Positions 8,935 to 18,365 of a DNA stretch of 64,000 nt are shown here, in pieces (position 1 is the stretch's first letter; every line of letters begins with the position of its first letter). The translations under genes were made by a program, and so were the position numbers. The stretch spans positions 27,782 through 91,781 of the forward strand of contig JAEXGR010000048.1 of assembly GCA_023450745.1 (NCBI GenBank), read 5' to 3'. This stretch comes from Synergistota bacterium. GTDB lineage: Bacteria > Synergistota > Synergistia > Synergistales > Synergistaceae. Below the pieces are notes generated by a model. That model did not search any database and was not told the origin of the DNA. It saw only the letters and a program-made list of their open reading frames with translations.

Positions 8935-9942
8935 TTATCTAATCTCCTTGCGAATACGGGCGGTAAGGCGCGGCAAAATGTCGTTTAAATCGCCGCATAA
9001 AGCTATATCAGCTATTTGAAAAATAGTTGCGTCTGGATCTTTGTTAATTGCCACAATTTTTTGCGCCGTTTGCATACCTGCGAGGTGCTGTATGGCTCCA
9101 GATATTCCTGCGGCTAGGTAAAATTTGGGGGCTACTACTTTTCCAGAAAGACCAACCTGGTGTGGATAATCAATCCATTTTGCTTCAACAGCTGGGCGTG
9201 ACGCTCCGACCCCCGCATTTAAAAGATTTGCTAACTCGTTAAGAAACGCAAAATTTGCCGCTTTTTTCAGCCCTTTGCCTCCGGACAGAATAATATCTTT
9301 GTCCTGGATATTAGAAACATTGCTTTCAGAATATTCCATGCCGCAGACTTCTATACGGCTCTTTAAGACATCTTCGTCAAGTTCATATTTCATTATTTTC
9401 CCTCTCCGCTCTTTTGCCGGTAAAGGGATTCTAAATGTCTTGGGCCTCACTGTTGCCATTTGTGGGGTATGAAGAGGTGTTGTGATAGTAGCAATGACAT
9501 TTCCCCCGATCGCTGGCCTGGTTTGGAGAAGCAATCCTGTTTCTTCATCAATGTCCAAACCAGTGCAATCAGCGGTAAGTCCGGTATGAACCATAGCCGC
9601 AACATAAGGCAAATAGGTACGGCCCGCTGTAGTTGCCGGTGCAATCACAATCTCTGGCGTGAATCTTTGAATGACTTGGGCAAGTATCTTAGATTCGAGT
9701 TCTTGATTAAACGGCGTAAGCCTTTTATCCATAGCTAAAAGCACGGTATCCGCTCCGTAGGAGAATAGTTCTTTTGGATCTTCTTTCATCTCACCACAGC
9801 AAAGCAACACCGTTACCTCGGTTTTTTTCTTATCAGCAAGCTCTCTGGCCTTCCCTATCAATTCCATTGTCGCGGAGTGTATGAAGCCACGCCTCTCTTC
9901 GCCGCAGATAAGGACACCTTTTGTATTTGAATCTCTCAACAT
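8935..9942 (-). CDS. etfA: Electron transfer flavoprotein alpha subunit
   Basis: A 335-aa EtfA. The C-terminal FAD domain shows ASRPAVEAKW, QVGLSGKVV, AAGISGAIQHLAGM and AINKDPDATIFQIADIALCGD, the usual adenosine- and flavin-contacting motifs. No N-terminal ferredoxin domain is present, unlike LctC of Acetobacterium woodii. It pairs with the EtfB encoded 12 bp upstream and serves the adjacent FAD dehydrogenase. Confidence 0.93.
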   Translation of the reverse strand: MLRDSNTKGVLICGEERRGFIHSATMELIGKARELADKKKTEVTVLLCCGEMKEDPKELFSYGADTVLLAMDKRLTPFNQELESKILAQVIQRFTPEIVIAPATTAGRTYLPYVAAMVHTGLTADCTGLDIDEETGLLLQTRPAIGGNVIATITTPLHTPQMATVRPKTFRIPLPAKERRGKIMKYELDEDVLKSRIEVCGMEYSESNVSNIQDKDIILSGGKGLKKAANFAFLNELANLLNAGVGASRPAVEAKWIDYPHQVGLSGKVVAPKFYLAAGISGAIQHLAGMQTAQKIVAINKDPDATIFQIADIALCGDLNDILPRLTARIRKEIR

Positions 9943-9954
9943 ATTCTATTCTCC

Positions 9955-10740
9955 TTAAATTGCCGCGATATCATGCAATATGGCCACAACGTGCTCTATT
10001 CCACAATCAAGTTCTTTTCCAGAGAAAAATTTTGTCTCTCTCGTTAATTTGGGATGGCTAATTTTAACGACACGCGTAGGAGAGCCAGATAATCCGGTCT
10101 CGTCTTTAGTAAGATTGAGGTCTTTCGCTGTAAGAACGTTTATATTGGCACGACGCGCCATTTTTTTGCCATTTAAAGTTGGCATTCCAGGGTCGTTTAT
10201 ATTATTTAGCACTGTAATAAGACATGGCATTGTAATTCGCTGTTTTTCAAGCCCATCTTCTATTGTTCTAGTTACAACAACAAAGTTTTTTGAAAGAGCA
10301 AGCTCACTGACATATGTGGCGCATGGAATCCCCAATATAGCTGCCACTTCAGGCCCCACCTGTCCTGTTTCTCCATCCGTGGCTTTTTCTCCGGCGATTA
10401 TTAAATCATACGAACCTATTTTCACTAAGGCTTTTGAAATTGTCAAAGATGTGGACCAACTGTCTGCTCCAGCAAAAAATTTGTCCGACAACAGATAGAT
10501 ATTGTCTGCTCCAAGTGCCATAGCCTCCCTTAAAGCATCTTCTGCCTGTAGTGGCCCCATTGAGATTACGTCTATTTGGGCTCCGAAAGCTCTTTTGATG
10601 TCTAATGCGGCCTGAATAGCGTTAAGATCAAGGGGGTTGATAATATTGCCCGTACCGTTTCTGATCATAGTTCCTTTTTGTGGATCAATTTTAACTTTAT
10701 CACAATCAGGGACTTGTTTTATCAAAACAGCAATTTTCAT
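9955..10740 (-). CDS. etfB: Electron transfer flavoprotein beta subunit
   Basis: A 261-aa EtfB beginning MKIAVLIKQVPD. It has NPLDLNAIQAALDIK and a nucleotide-binding segment IIAGEKATDGETGQVGPE, which in this family fits the bifurcating-type EtfB that binds FAD in place of AMP (inference). The ribosome site AAAAGGAG precedes the ATG. It is the first gene of a three-gene operon transcribed divergently from the M20 hydrolase across a 213-bp AT-rich region carrying a repeated TTGGATACAA. Confidence 0.93.
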   Translation of the reverse strand: MKIAVLIKQVPDCDKVKIDPQKGTMIRNGTGNIINPLDLNAIQAALDIKRAFGAQIDVISMGPLQAEDALREAMALGADNIYLLSDKFFAGADSWSTSLTISKALVKIGSYDLIIAGEKATDGETGQVGPEVAAILGIPCATYVSELALSKNFVVVTRTIEDGLEKQRITMPCLITVLNNINDPGMPTLNGKKMARRANINVLTAKDLNLTKDETGLSGSPTRVVKISHPKLTRETKFFSGKELDCGIEHVVAILHDIAAI

Positions 10741-10792
10741 CTTTAATCATTACTCCTTTTTGATACTACATTGCAGTTAAACTCAATAAAGA

Positions 10793-10885
10793 TTGGATAC
10801 AAAATAATGATAGGTTATATTAGAATATTTGTCAATAATAGTCTAATAATATGCAATAAATATTTTATAAATATTTTGGATACAA
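10793..10885. promoter_or_regulatory. Repeated TTGGATACAA in the divergent promoter region (candidate operator)
   Basis: The 10-mer TTGGATACAA occurs at 10793-10802 and again at 10876-10885, in the same orientation, between etfB and the M20 gene. The island's GntR regulator is the likely binder, by inference. The 213-bp spacer otherwise holds only AT-rich promoter sequence. Confidence 0.4.
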
Positions 10886-10888
10886 TGA

Positions 10889-10917
10889 TTGACTTATAAA
10901 AAATAATATGATATTGT
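10889..10917 (+). promoter_or_regulatory. Candidate sigma-70 promoter of the M20/deiminase/TRAP operon
   Basis: TTGACT is separated by 17 bp from TATTGT. It lies about 37 bases before the start codon and next to the second TTGGATACAA repeat. Confidence 0.45.
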
Positions 10918-10953
10918 TGAATCATAAAAGATATAACCTAAGGGGGAAGTTGA

Positions 10954-12198
10954 ATGGTAAGGTCAATACCCACAGAGTTATTAGAGGAATTTTCACAAAA
11001 ATCAATAAAAATTTGTCAAGAGCTTGTACGCAGGCCATCTGAGGACTTGCCTGGAGACACCAGAATCATTGCGGGGTATATAAATGATTTTTTTAAATCA
11101 CAAGGCATAGAAAGCTCATTAGTAGCACCGCATGAAGAAAAACCAAGCGTTGTTGCCACTATTAAAGGAAGCCGCCCTGGAAGACACGTTGTCTTCAACG
11201 GACATATTGATACCTTTCCTATCGGCGAGAAGAGCAATTGGTCACAAGACCCATTTGGCGCCAAAATTGTAGATGGAAAACTTTTCGGCCGTGGTTCCTC
11301 CGACATGAAGGGTGGCGTAGCCGCAAGTATGGCCGCGTTTTCAATACTTAATAAAATGAAAAATGAGTTGTCTGGAACGGTTAGCATTACGTGCGTATCA
11401 GACGAGGAAGTTGGCGGGCCTTGGGGAACCCGCTATCTGTTAAAAAATTTTCCAGAACTCTACGGTGATGCGATGATAAATGGAGAACCTTCATCTATAG
11501 AACATATACGGATAGGAGAAAAAGGTAAGTACAAGGTAAAAATCATAACCAGCACAAAAGGCGGACATGGAGCGTATGCTGGACTTCGCACCAACGCAAT
11601 AATGAAAATGATGGACATTTTGAATAACCTTCGTGATTTTTCACATGAAGCTCCTGAAATGGATGAAGATATTAAAATTGTTATGGAGAAGTGCCGTCAA
11701 TCATACGATAGTATTCTTGGCAAAGGGGCAATGGACGTAGCTCTATCTGCTAATATGAACGTGGGGACAATTCATGGTGGCATTATGGTCAACATGATTC
11801 CAGAAGAATGCGTATGTGAATTAAATTTTAGACTGCCACCGGGACTCACAGATAACTTTATACGTTCGTGGCTGGACAAAAAACTTATGCTATTTTCTGA
11901 CACGACGTATGACATATACTTTAGTGCGAACTCATTTCTTACCTCGCCATCCCACCCCATTGTTAAAATAGCCAAAGAAGAAGCTGCCCTAAATTATGGC
12001 AAACCAGTTTATGAAAATTACAGCATCGGTGGAACGGAATGTTATCTGTGGCGGTCTAAAGGGATTCCATGTGTGCAATATGGGCCTAATCACCATAATA
12101 TGGGATCTCCAGATGAATATATTTTTGCGAATGAGCTGCCGATTGTAACAAAAGTACATGCAATGACGGCTTGGCGGTTTCTTAATGATACTATATAA
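10954..12198 (+). CDS. M20-family deacylase (ArgE/DapE type)
   Basis: A 414-aa zinc amidohydrolase. Metal and catalytic motifs are FNGHIDTFP, GRGSSDMKGG and SDEEVGG, followed by the dimerisation lid with KGGHGAYAGLRTNA. This family removes acyl groups from amino acids (acetylornithine, succinyl-diaminopimelate) or acts as dipeptidase. GGGGGAAG precedes the ATG. It starts the divergent operon and is followed after 27 bp by a deiminase-type enzyme, so an acylated guanidino amino acid is one possible substrate; this is inference. Confidence 0.88.
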   Translation: MVRSIPTELLEEFSQKSIKICQELVRRPSEDLPGDTRIIAGYINDFFKSQGIESSLVAPHEEKPSVVATIKGSRPGRHVVFNGHIDTFPIGEKSNWSQDPFGAKIVDGKLFGRGSSDMKGGVAASMAAFSILNKMKNELSGTVSITCVSDEEVGGPWGTRYLLKNFPELYGDAMINGEPSSIEHIRIGEKGKYKVKIITSTKGGHGAYAGLRTNAIMKMMDILNNLRDFSHEAPEMDEDIKIVMEKCRQSYDSILGKGAMDVALSANMNVGTIHGGIMVNMIPEECVCELNFRLPPGLTDNFIRSWLDKKLMLFSDTTYDIYFSANSFLTSPSHPIVKIAKEEAALNYGKPVYENYSIGGTECYLWRSKGIPCVQYGPNHHNMGSPDEYIFANELPIVTKVHAMTAWRFLNDTI

Positions 12199-12225
12199 AG
12201 TTTAATTATAAGTTAGGTGCTTAAT

Positions 12226-13245
12226 ATGCCACAATTTTGCGAAAGCAGTCAATATTATCATCTAGTACTGGCAGAGATGGAACCACGCCCGCTGCCAGCG
12301 TTTCATGAGGAAATAGAACAAGAACGAGTGTGGGGAATGCAGTGGGGAGTACCGAACGATGTCGGTACCATCCGCAAAATTTTAGTCCACAGGCCTGGTA
12401 ACGAATTGAATGTTATTTCTCAGGATAAATATGATTATAAACTTGAAGCTTTAATCGACAGGCGCAATAAATGGTACTACCGTTCTGATAAGCTTCCTGA
12501 TATCGCGGCTATGCAACGAGAGCATGATGGCCTTGTTGATGTTTTAAAAAAGGAGGGTGTAGAAATAACATATGCTGACGGAAGTCCTTTCGACCCAGAT
12601 GCCATAAACGTAAGAGATAACGGTATTGTAATCAATGGCGGAATCATCATAACTCGAATGGGCGTTGTTGGCGAAGATAAAGGTACGGGCCGCCGCGGCG
12701 AAGAGGCATTCATTACGCGTAAGGTTGCGGAGATTGGGATGCCGATACTTCACACTATTCAGGGGGATGGCTTGATGGAAGGAGGTAGCTTTTGTCTCCT
12801 TGATGAAAAACATGCTGTAATCGGGATGAGTTGCAGAGGAAACGCCTCGGCCGTCAAACAAATCCGGCAAGTGTTGGAATTGCAGGGCATTGAGCTAACA
12901 GAAGTCCCTCTGACTGGTTTTAGTCTTCACATAGATGGAGCAATAGTTATGATTGACCATGATAAGGCGCTTATTAACGTGGAAAGAGTTCCGTACTCTC
13001 TTGTAGAAAAAGTCAAAGCCCTTGGGATTGAGCCAATCTTTGCAGATTATCGTGACGTGAGGTTGGCCGTTAACTGTCTTGCCTTGAAACCGGGGAAGAT
13101 AGTGATAGACGAGCTGGCTCCATGGACTGCAGAGATGCTGTCATCCAAGGGAGTTGATATCATTACAATCAAATATAAAGAATGCAGGAAAAAGGGAGGA
13201 GGTATTCACTGCGCAACCTTGCCGCTTGTCCGGGATATGGATTAA
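12226..13245 (+). CDS. Guanidino-group-modifying hydrolase (arginine deiminase / DDAH-like)
   Basis: A 339-aa member of the amidinotransferase/deiminase superfamily. It carries a substrate-binding acidic loop in GDGLMEGGSF, the catalytic His in SLHIDGAIVMID and the nucleophilic Cys in GGGIHCATLPLVR. The family hydrolyses arginine, methylarginines or related guanidines to citrulline-type products plus ammonia or an amine, or transfers the amidino group. ATG at 12226 is preferred (AGGTG 6 nt upstream) over GTG at 12217. Its place between a deacylase and a TRAP transporter implies a catabolic role. Confidence 0.8.
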   Translation: MPQFCESSQYYHLVLAEMEPRPLPAFHEEIEQERVWGMQWGVPNDVGTIRKILVHRPGNELNVISQDKYDYKLEALIDRRNKWYYRSDKLPDIAAMQREHDGLVDVLKKEGVEITYADGSPFDPDAINVRDNGIVINGGIIITRMGVVGEDKGTGRRGEEAFITRKVAEIGMPILHTIQGDGLMEGGSFCLLDEKHAVIGMSCRGNASAVKQIRQVLELQGIELTEVPLTGFSLHIDGAIVMIDHDKALINVERVPYSLVEKVKALGIEPIFADYRDVRLAVNCLALKPGKIVIDELAPWTAEMLSSKGVDIITIKYKECRKKGGGIHCATLPLVRDMD

Positions 13246-13292
13246 ACAGTATTCAGCATCATGTAGTTAAACTTGAGAAGGGGTGTTCAGAC

Positions 13293-14279
13293 ATGAAAAT
13301 TACAAAAGCTATTTTAACGGTAATTCTTTTACTTTGCTCATGCACCATGGCATTTCCTGCACAGACGTATGAATTTAAAATTTCTTCAGCTATGTCATCG
13401 AGTTTTCCGCCTCAGCAGGCACTGGTAGATTTTACAAAATATCTTAATGAAAAATCTAATGGAAGAATTCATGCGACACGTTATACCGATGGCCAGTTGG
13501 GGGGTGTCCTCGAAACACTTGAGGCTATTCAAATGGGAGTCGTTCAGATGTCCCTGCCTACAACTTCGGATCTTGCGGGTTTCGATAAAAAAATACAGGT
13601 CTTGGATCTTCCCTTTCTGTTTAAAGATTACAAAAGCATGATGTCCGCATTAAGAGGACCGTTGGGTAAAGAAATGGATAAAATTTTTGAATCACAGGGG
13701 TTTAAATGCTTTGGCTATAATCCAAAGGGAGGCAGGCACATTTCTAACAATAAACGCGCTATATATAAGCCTGAAGATCTAAAAGGATTAAAGATAAGGG
13801 TTATGCAAAACCCTATGCACATAGCAATTTTCAAGGCTCTGGGAGCGAATCCGACACCGCTGAGTTATTCTGAGCTTTACACGGCGCTGCAGCAGGGCGT
13901 CGTAGACGGGCAGGAAAATGCACCGGCTCAGGTTGTTGATGCAAACTTACATGAGGTACAGAAATACTACTCTTTGACGGGTCATATTCAAAGCACAACC
14001 TGTATACTTGTAAGTAAAAAATGGTACGATTCTCTGCCAGCGGATCTTCAGAAGGTTTTCAGTGAGGGCGCGAAAAGATTCCAAAAAGATTTTACCGATC
14101 GTTACTTTGCATACGACAAACAAGCACTTGAAGTGATGAAAAAATCTGGGGTAAAAATTAATACACTGAGCGATGCACAACTTAAGCTTTTTAAGGATAA
14201 ATGCGCTCCCATCTATAAAGACTTCAGAAACGTAGTGGGAAGCGATCTTATGGACATTGCACTTGCCGCATCAAAGTAA
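13293..14279 (+). CDS. dctP: TRAP transporter solute-binding protein (DctP family)
   Basis: A 328-aa periplasmic protein with a signal peptide (MKITKAILTVILLLCSC, cleavage probably near AFPA). DctP signatures include DGQLGG near the start and SELYTALQQGVVDGQENAP. It delivers an organic acid to the adjacent DctQM permease, driven by a sodium gradient. The start has GAGAAGGGG. A strong hairpin follows at 14286-14327 and likely stabilises this message over the permease genes. Confidence 0.92.
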   Translation: MKITKAILTVILLLCSCTMAFPAQTYEFKISSAMSSSFPPQQALVDFTKYLNEKSNGRIHATRYTDGQLGGVLETLEAIQMGVVQMSLPTTSDLAGFDKKIQVLDLPFLFKDYKSMMSALRGPLGKEMDKIFESQGFKCFGYNPKGGRHISNNKRAIYKPEDLKGLKIRVMQNPMHIAIFKALGANPTPLSYSELYTALQQGVVDGQENAPAQVVDANLHEVQKYYSLTGHIQSTTCILVSKKWYDSLPADLQKVFSEGAKRFQKDFTDRYFAYDKQALEVMKKSGVKINTLSDAQLKLFKDKCAPIYKDFRNVVGSDLMDIALAASK

Positions 14280-14285
14280 TATACA

Positions 14286-14327
14286 TGGATGTCAGTGGAA
14301 CTGATGCACCGGTTTCATTGACATCCA
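14286..14327 (+). other. Intercistronic hairpin between dctP and dctQ
   Basis: TGGATGTCA pairs with TGACATCCA across a 24-nt loop that pairs further inside. No T-run follows, so it is more likely an mRNA-stability stem favouring the binding protein than a full terminator. Confidence 0.5.
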
Positions 14328-14371
14328 ACCATAATAGTTTTTCATGAGTTGTCACAAAATTGGAGGTGTGA

Positions 14372-14875
14372 ATGTTGAAAAAATTGATTGATATTTTTAA
14401 TCATCGAATTGAAAAAATGGAGGAAACAATTATCACATACATGCTATTGTTCATATCATGTGTAGTCATGCTTCAAATAATTATGAGATATGTATTTAAC
14501 AACTCATTGACGTGGTCTGAAGAGCTTTCAACATTTGTTATGATGTGGATGACATGGGTGGCATGCAGTTATGCGGTAAAGAAGAACATGCATTTACGGG
14601 TTACGCTATTTATTGATATGTTAAAAGGGAAATGGCGATCCTACGCATATATTTTGATAGATATAGTTTGGTTTGTGTTCTCTGTATACATGGTCGTTAT
14701 GGGGTCTAAGATGGTCCAACTTTCCTATCGGGGCGGGCGTGTTTCTCCCGCTCTTCAGGTTCCGATGTATTTTATATATTCATCGGTAATAGTGGGGTGC
14801 CTTTTAATGTGCCTTAGCCTTATCAGCTCAATCTTCAAAAGGACAAGCGAAAGCAGGGAGATGAACAACAAATGA
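14372..14875 (+). CDS. dctQ: TRAP transporter small permease subunit (DctQ family)
   Basis: A 167-aa membrane protein with four hydrophobic segments (about 20-45, 50-70, 87-110 and 130-155) and the DctQ-type motif TWSEELSTFVMMWMTWV. It overlaps dctM by an ATGA, so the two permease subunits are translationally coupled. TGGAGGTG precedes its ATG. Confidence 0.9.
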   Translation: MLKKLIDIFNHRIEKMEETIITYMLLFISCVVMLQIIMRYVFNNSLTWSEELSTFVMMWMTWVACSYAVKKNMHLRVTLFIDMLKGKWRSYAYILIDIVWFVFSVYMVVMGSKMVQLSYRGGRVSPALQVPMYFIYSSVIVGCLLMCLSLISSIFKRTSESREMNNK

Positions 14876-16146
14876 TAGCAGCATTTCTTTTGGTAACCTT
14901 ATTCGCATTCTTATTGACTGGTTTTCCAATAGGGATAGCAACCGGAATCGCAACTGCGCTTTCCATGGTTTTATTTACGCCAGAGATTCCCTTACAACTT
15001 ATGGCACAAAAGGCCATTACCGCATTAGATTCGTTTCCCTTACTGGCTATTCCGTTTTTTATGTTTGCTGGTAATCTTATGGGATCGGGTGGAATCTCGC
15101 GGCGCCTTGTAAATCTTGCTGATAGCCTTGTTGGCACGATTGCTGGAGGACTCGCGCTCGTATCTACGCTTGCCAGCGCTTTTTTTGCCGCAATTTCTGG
15201 GTCAGCCCCTGCCACGGTTTCCGCGATTGGCTCAATAATGATTCCAGAAATGGATAAACGCGGATATGCCACCTCATTCTCCACTGCAGTGGCTGCTTGT
15301 TCAGGAACGATAGGAGTTTTAATTCCCCCTAGCATACCATTCGTCGTCTATAGCATTGTTGCTAAAACTTCGATAAGTGATATGTTTATTGCAGGAATAA
15401 TCCCAGGGATTATGTTTACTATAGGGATAATGATAACGGGATATCTTGAATCAAAAAAACGCGGTTATGTTGGAAAGGAGCGTGCCATTCCTCTTTTAAA
15501 AGCTTTAGGAGACTCTTTCTGGGCATTACTTGTACCGATACTTATTCTTGGCGGTATATATTCTGGTGCCTTTACCCCAACAGAAGCAGCTGTAGCCGCA
15601 ATATTTTATTGTATATTTATTGGAAAATTTATATATAAAGAACTTACATATAAGGATATCTTTGAGTGTGCGAGGTCTGCAGCCACACTGCACGGTGTAA
15701 CCATGTACGGCATGGGGTTTGCGCTTGCTTTTGGCGTTTTTCTTGCACTTAATCAGGTGCCGCAGTTTCTTCTCGCTCAGGTAATGAATGCAACTTCTAA
15801 CAAGATTCTGATATTGCTCATTCTTAATGTGTTTTTCCTCTGCATTGGATGCTTTATGGGTAATATAACCGCGACAATCATTCTTACGCCTATTCTGCTC
15901 CCCTTGATCGTATCTATCGGAATGAGCCCAATACAGTTTGGTATATTATTAACCGTCAATCTTGCAATCGGGTTTGTGACGCCCCCTGTTGGCTGCAACT
16001 TAAATGTAGCTTCGGCAATCTCAGGCATACCAATCCATGTTATTGCAAAAGAATGCATGCCATTTATGGTAGCCATGATAATTTGCCTGATGCTGATTAC
16101 ATTTGTTCCAGGGGTTAGTTTAGGGCTACTCCAATTTATTAGATGA
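14872..16146 (+). CDS. dctM: TRAP transporter large permease subunit (DctM family)
   Basis: A 424-aa polytopic membrane protein with about twelve hydrophobic segments. DctM hallmarks are FPLLAIPFFMFAGNLMGSGG, SGSAPATVSAIGSIMIPEM, LIPPSIPFVVY and the C-terminal FVTPPVGCNLNVASAI. It forms the sodium-coupled transport channel with DctQ and DctP. Substrate not predictable from sequence. Confidence 0.93.
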   Translation: MIAAFLLVTLFAFLLTGFPIGIATGIATALSMVLFTPEIPLQLMAQKAITALDSFPLLAIPFFMFAGNLMGSGGISRRLVNLADSLVGTIAGGLALVSTLASAFFAAISGSAPATVSAIGSIMIPEMDKRGYATSFSTAVAACSGTIGVLIPPSIPFVVYSIVAKTSISDMFIAGIIPGIMFTIGIMITGYLESKKRGYVGKERAIPLLKALGDSFWALLVPILILGGIYSGAFTPTEAAVAAIFYCIFIGKFIYKELTYKDIFECARSAATLHGVTMYGMGFALAFGVFLALNQVPQFLLAQVMNATSNKILILLILNVFFLCIGCFMGNITATIILTPILLPLIVSIGMSPIQFGILLTVNLAIGFVTPPVGCNLNVASAISGIPIHVIAKECMPFMVAMIICLMLITFVPGVSLGLLQFIR

Positions 16147-16235
16147 CGTCAAAAAAGTTGGATCAAAGGCGGGATTAACCGTATATATATTTAAACTTAA
16201 AACGAGATTCCGCCTCATCATATATGATAGATTTA

Positions 16236-16279
16236 TTGTACAGATTCATGGTTTTTCTTTAGAATATAGCTATGTACAA
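16236..16279. promoter_or_regulatory. Inverted repeat TTGTACA / TGTACAA upstream of gntR
   Basis: TTGTACA (16236-16242) and TGTACAA (16273-16279) are exact inverted repeats in the region before the GntR gene. This is a plausible autoregulatory operator for the FCD-type regulator. Confidence 0.4.
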
Positions 16280-16345
16280 ATAAAAAATTAACTCTCAGCG
16301 TTGTATTGTTTACATTCGCGAGTGGATGAGAGAGGGTGTATTAAG

Positions 16346-17062
16346 ATGAAAAACGGACAAGTTAATTTATCGGATAACGTATATTTTAATCTAAAAAATC
16401 AAATACTACGCGGCGAGCTGACGTCTGGAACCGCTTTACGGGAAGAATGTCTCGCGGAAGTTTTTCAAGTTAGCAGGACGCCGCTCAGAAAGGCCCTTAC
16501 CCAACTTATGGCGGAAGGGTATCTCGTCAAATATAAGGACAGAACGCTTAGAATCCCTAAGATTTCTTTGGAAGAATTAAAGGACACGTTAGTTGCAAGA
16601 AAGTTGTTGGAAACAGCCGCAATAAAAGAAACGGTTGTTAAGGCTACCGAAGGCGATTTAGAACGCCTCGAGCATTTTATTTGGGATGAAGAAGAAGCTA
16701 TGAAAATGCATGACACCTTGCACATCTCTTCCGTGGATAAAATGTTCCATAACTATCTGGCTCAGGCTTCAGGCAACAAAATTTACGAGGAATTCATCGG
16801 GCAACTTGGGTATAAGGTTTCTCTCTACCTGGCGTTAAGCAATACTCTGGGAGATGTTATCTCCGAAGCATTAATGGAGCATCGCGAGATTTTGGATGCC
16901 GTGAAGTCACGTGATCCGGAGCGAGCGGCGACGGCCATGTCGGCCCATATTGACAATGTAGAGAAGCGAATACTTACGGCGATCAACGATAGATCTCAAA
17001 CGGAGGTTTTACCGCTTTCTTCGTTATGTCAAAATAATAATGTTAAGGATAAGAGGAAATGA
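16346..17062 (+). CDS. GntR-family regulator (FCD type)
   Basis: A 238-aa protein. Residues about 10-75 form a winged HTH (LKNQILRGELTSGTALREE then FQVSRTPLRKALTQLMAEGY). The C-terminal alpha-helical FCD ligand domain includes the metal/ligand-contacting VDKMFHNYL and MEHREILDAV. ATG at 16346 follows GAGGGTG. It sits inside the island between transporter and aminotransferase genes and probably senses the transported acid or a metabolite. Confidence 0.88.
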   Translation: MKNGQVNLSDNVYFNLKNQILRGELTSGTALREECLAEVFQVSRTPLRKALTQLMAEGYLVKYKDRTLRIPKISLEELKDTLVARKLLETAAIKETVVKATEGDLERLEHFIWDEEEAMKMHDTLHISSVDKMFHNYLAQASGNKIYEEFIGQLGYKVSLYLALSNTLGDVISEALMEHREILDAVKSRDPERAATAMSAHIDNVEKRILTAINDRSQTEVLPLSSLCQNNNVKDKRK

Positions 17063-17068
17063 TACAAA

Positions 17069-18235
17069 ATGGGAAATAATTTTCCAACTGCCCGCATGCG
17101 TTCCATAAAAATGTCTGGAGGTATCCGAGAGATACTTTCGCGAGCCAATGAACTTGAGGGACTTGGGCGGGATATTATACATATGGAGATAGGGCGCCCT
17201 GACTTTGATTCCCCCCTTTGCGCAAAAGAAGCTGCGATTCAGGCTTTGAAAAATGGTGACGTTCACTACACAGATATGAGTGGAACCATGGAACTCCGCA
17301 GCGCACTCGGTAATAAATATGCTCGTGACAATGCCATGGAAATCGATCCGGCAAACCAAATCGTTGTCACATCAGGAGCTATTGAAGCGTTGGCCGCAAC
17401 GTTTTTGACACTGTTGGAACCGGAAGATGAATTAATAATTCCTACGCCTTATTTTGCTGCATACGCTGACCAAGTGGCGATAGCCGGGGGTAGCGTTGTC
17501 GAGGTTCCCACAACGATTGAAAACGGTTTTCGAGTACAAATTGATGATATCAAAGCAGCGCTTACGAACAAGACAAAGGCGATTCTGATAAATACTCCCA
17601 ACAATCCAAGTGGTGCCGTCCTAACGTACAAAGACTTGGAAGATATTGCCAAACTTGCCATAGATCATGATATATGGGTTATTTCAGATGAGTGCTATGA
17701 AAAGTTCCTTTATGAGGGAGAACATATAAGCATCGCCAGCCTGCCTGGCATGGCCGAAAAGACTATAACAATCTCTGCCGCCTCAAAGACCTGGTCTATG
17801 ACAGGCTGGCGGATTGGTTGGGCCATAGTCCCAGCAGCGATAAAACCCTATATTACTAAGTGCCATCAGAATTTAAGCACTTGTGCGAATTCATTCGCGC
17901 AGGCTGGTGTAGCGGCGGTAATAACAGAGGCAGATGACGCTATATCAGTTATGATTGACGAATATAAACGACGCAGAGACATGGTAATTTCCCAGTTGAA
18001 TCAGGTTAAATGTTTTGATGTTACAATTCCTTCTGGAGCTTTTTATGCTTTTCCAAAGATAACTCGTTCTGGCATGAGTTCGATGGACATGTCACAAATG
18101 CTTTTAGAAAAAGCAGGAGTAGCAACGGTCCCCGGAGATGTGTTTGGAGCACCTGGCCATATCAGACTGGCATATTGTCGTTCTTATGACTATCTCTGCG
18201 AGGGGCTACGCAGAATCAGGACTCTATTACCATAA
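17069..18235 (+). CDS. PLP-dependent class I aminotransferase
   Basis: A 388-aa fold-type I aminotransferase. Features are the N-terminal MEIGRPDFDSP, NTPNNPSGAV, SDECYEKF and the PLP lysine in SAASKTWSMTGWRIGW. It transfers the amino group of an amino acid to a 2-oxoacid. It begins 6 bp after gntR. With the FAD hydroxyacid dehydrogenase of the same island, it could interconvert an amino acid, its oxoacid and its hydroxyacid (inference). Confidence 0.9.
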   Translation: MGNNFPTARMRSIKMSGGIREILSRANELEGLGRDIIHMEIGRPDFDSPLCAKEAAIQALKNGDVHYTDMSGTMELRSALGNKYARDNAMEIDPANQIVVTSGAIEALAATFLTLLEPEDELIIPTPYFAAYADQVAIAGGSVVEVPTTIENGFRVQIDDIKAALTNKTKAILINTPNNPSGAVLTYKDLEDIAKLAIDHDIWVISDECYEKFLYEGEHISIASLPGMAEKTITISAASKTWSMTGWRIGWAIVPAAIKPYITKCHQNLSTCANSFAQAGVAAVITEADDAISVMIDEYKRRRDMVISQLNQVKCFDVTIPSGAFYAFPKITRSGMSSMDMSQMLLEKAGVATVPGDVFGAPGHIRLAYCRSYDYLCEGLRRIRTLLP

Positions 18236-18365
18236 GGCAAAAGCTCTAATCTTTAAACGGCCACATAAAATATGAACATCATATTATGTCCAATAAGTTT
18301 ACGGCATTGCGTGATTTGTCAATGTTGTAGGTGTTGTTTGTCATTTAGAAAAGGAATGAACAAGT

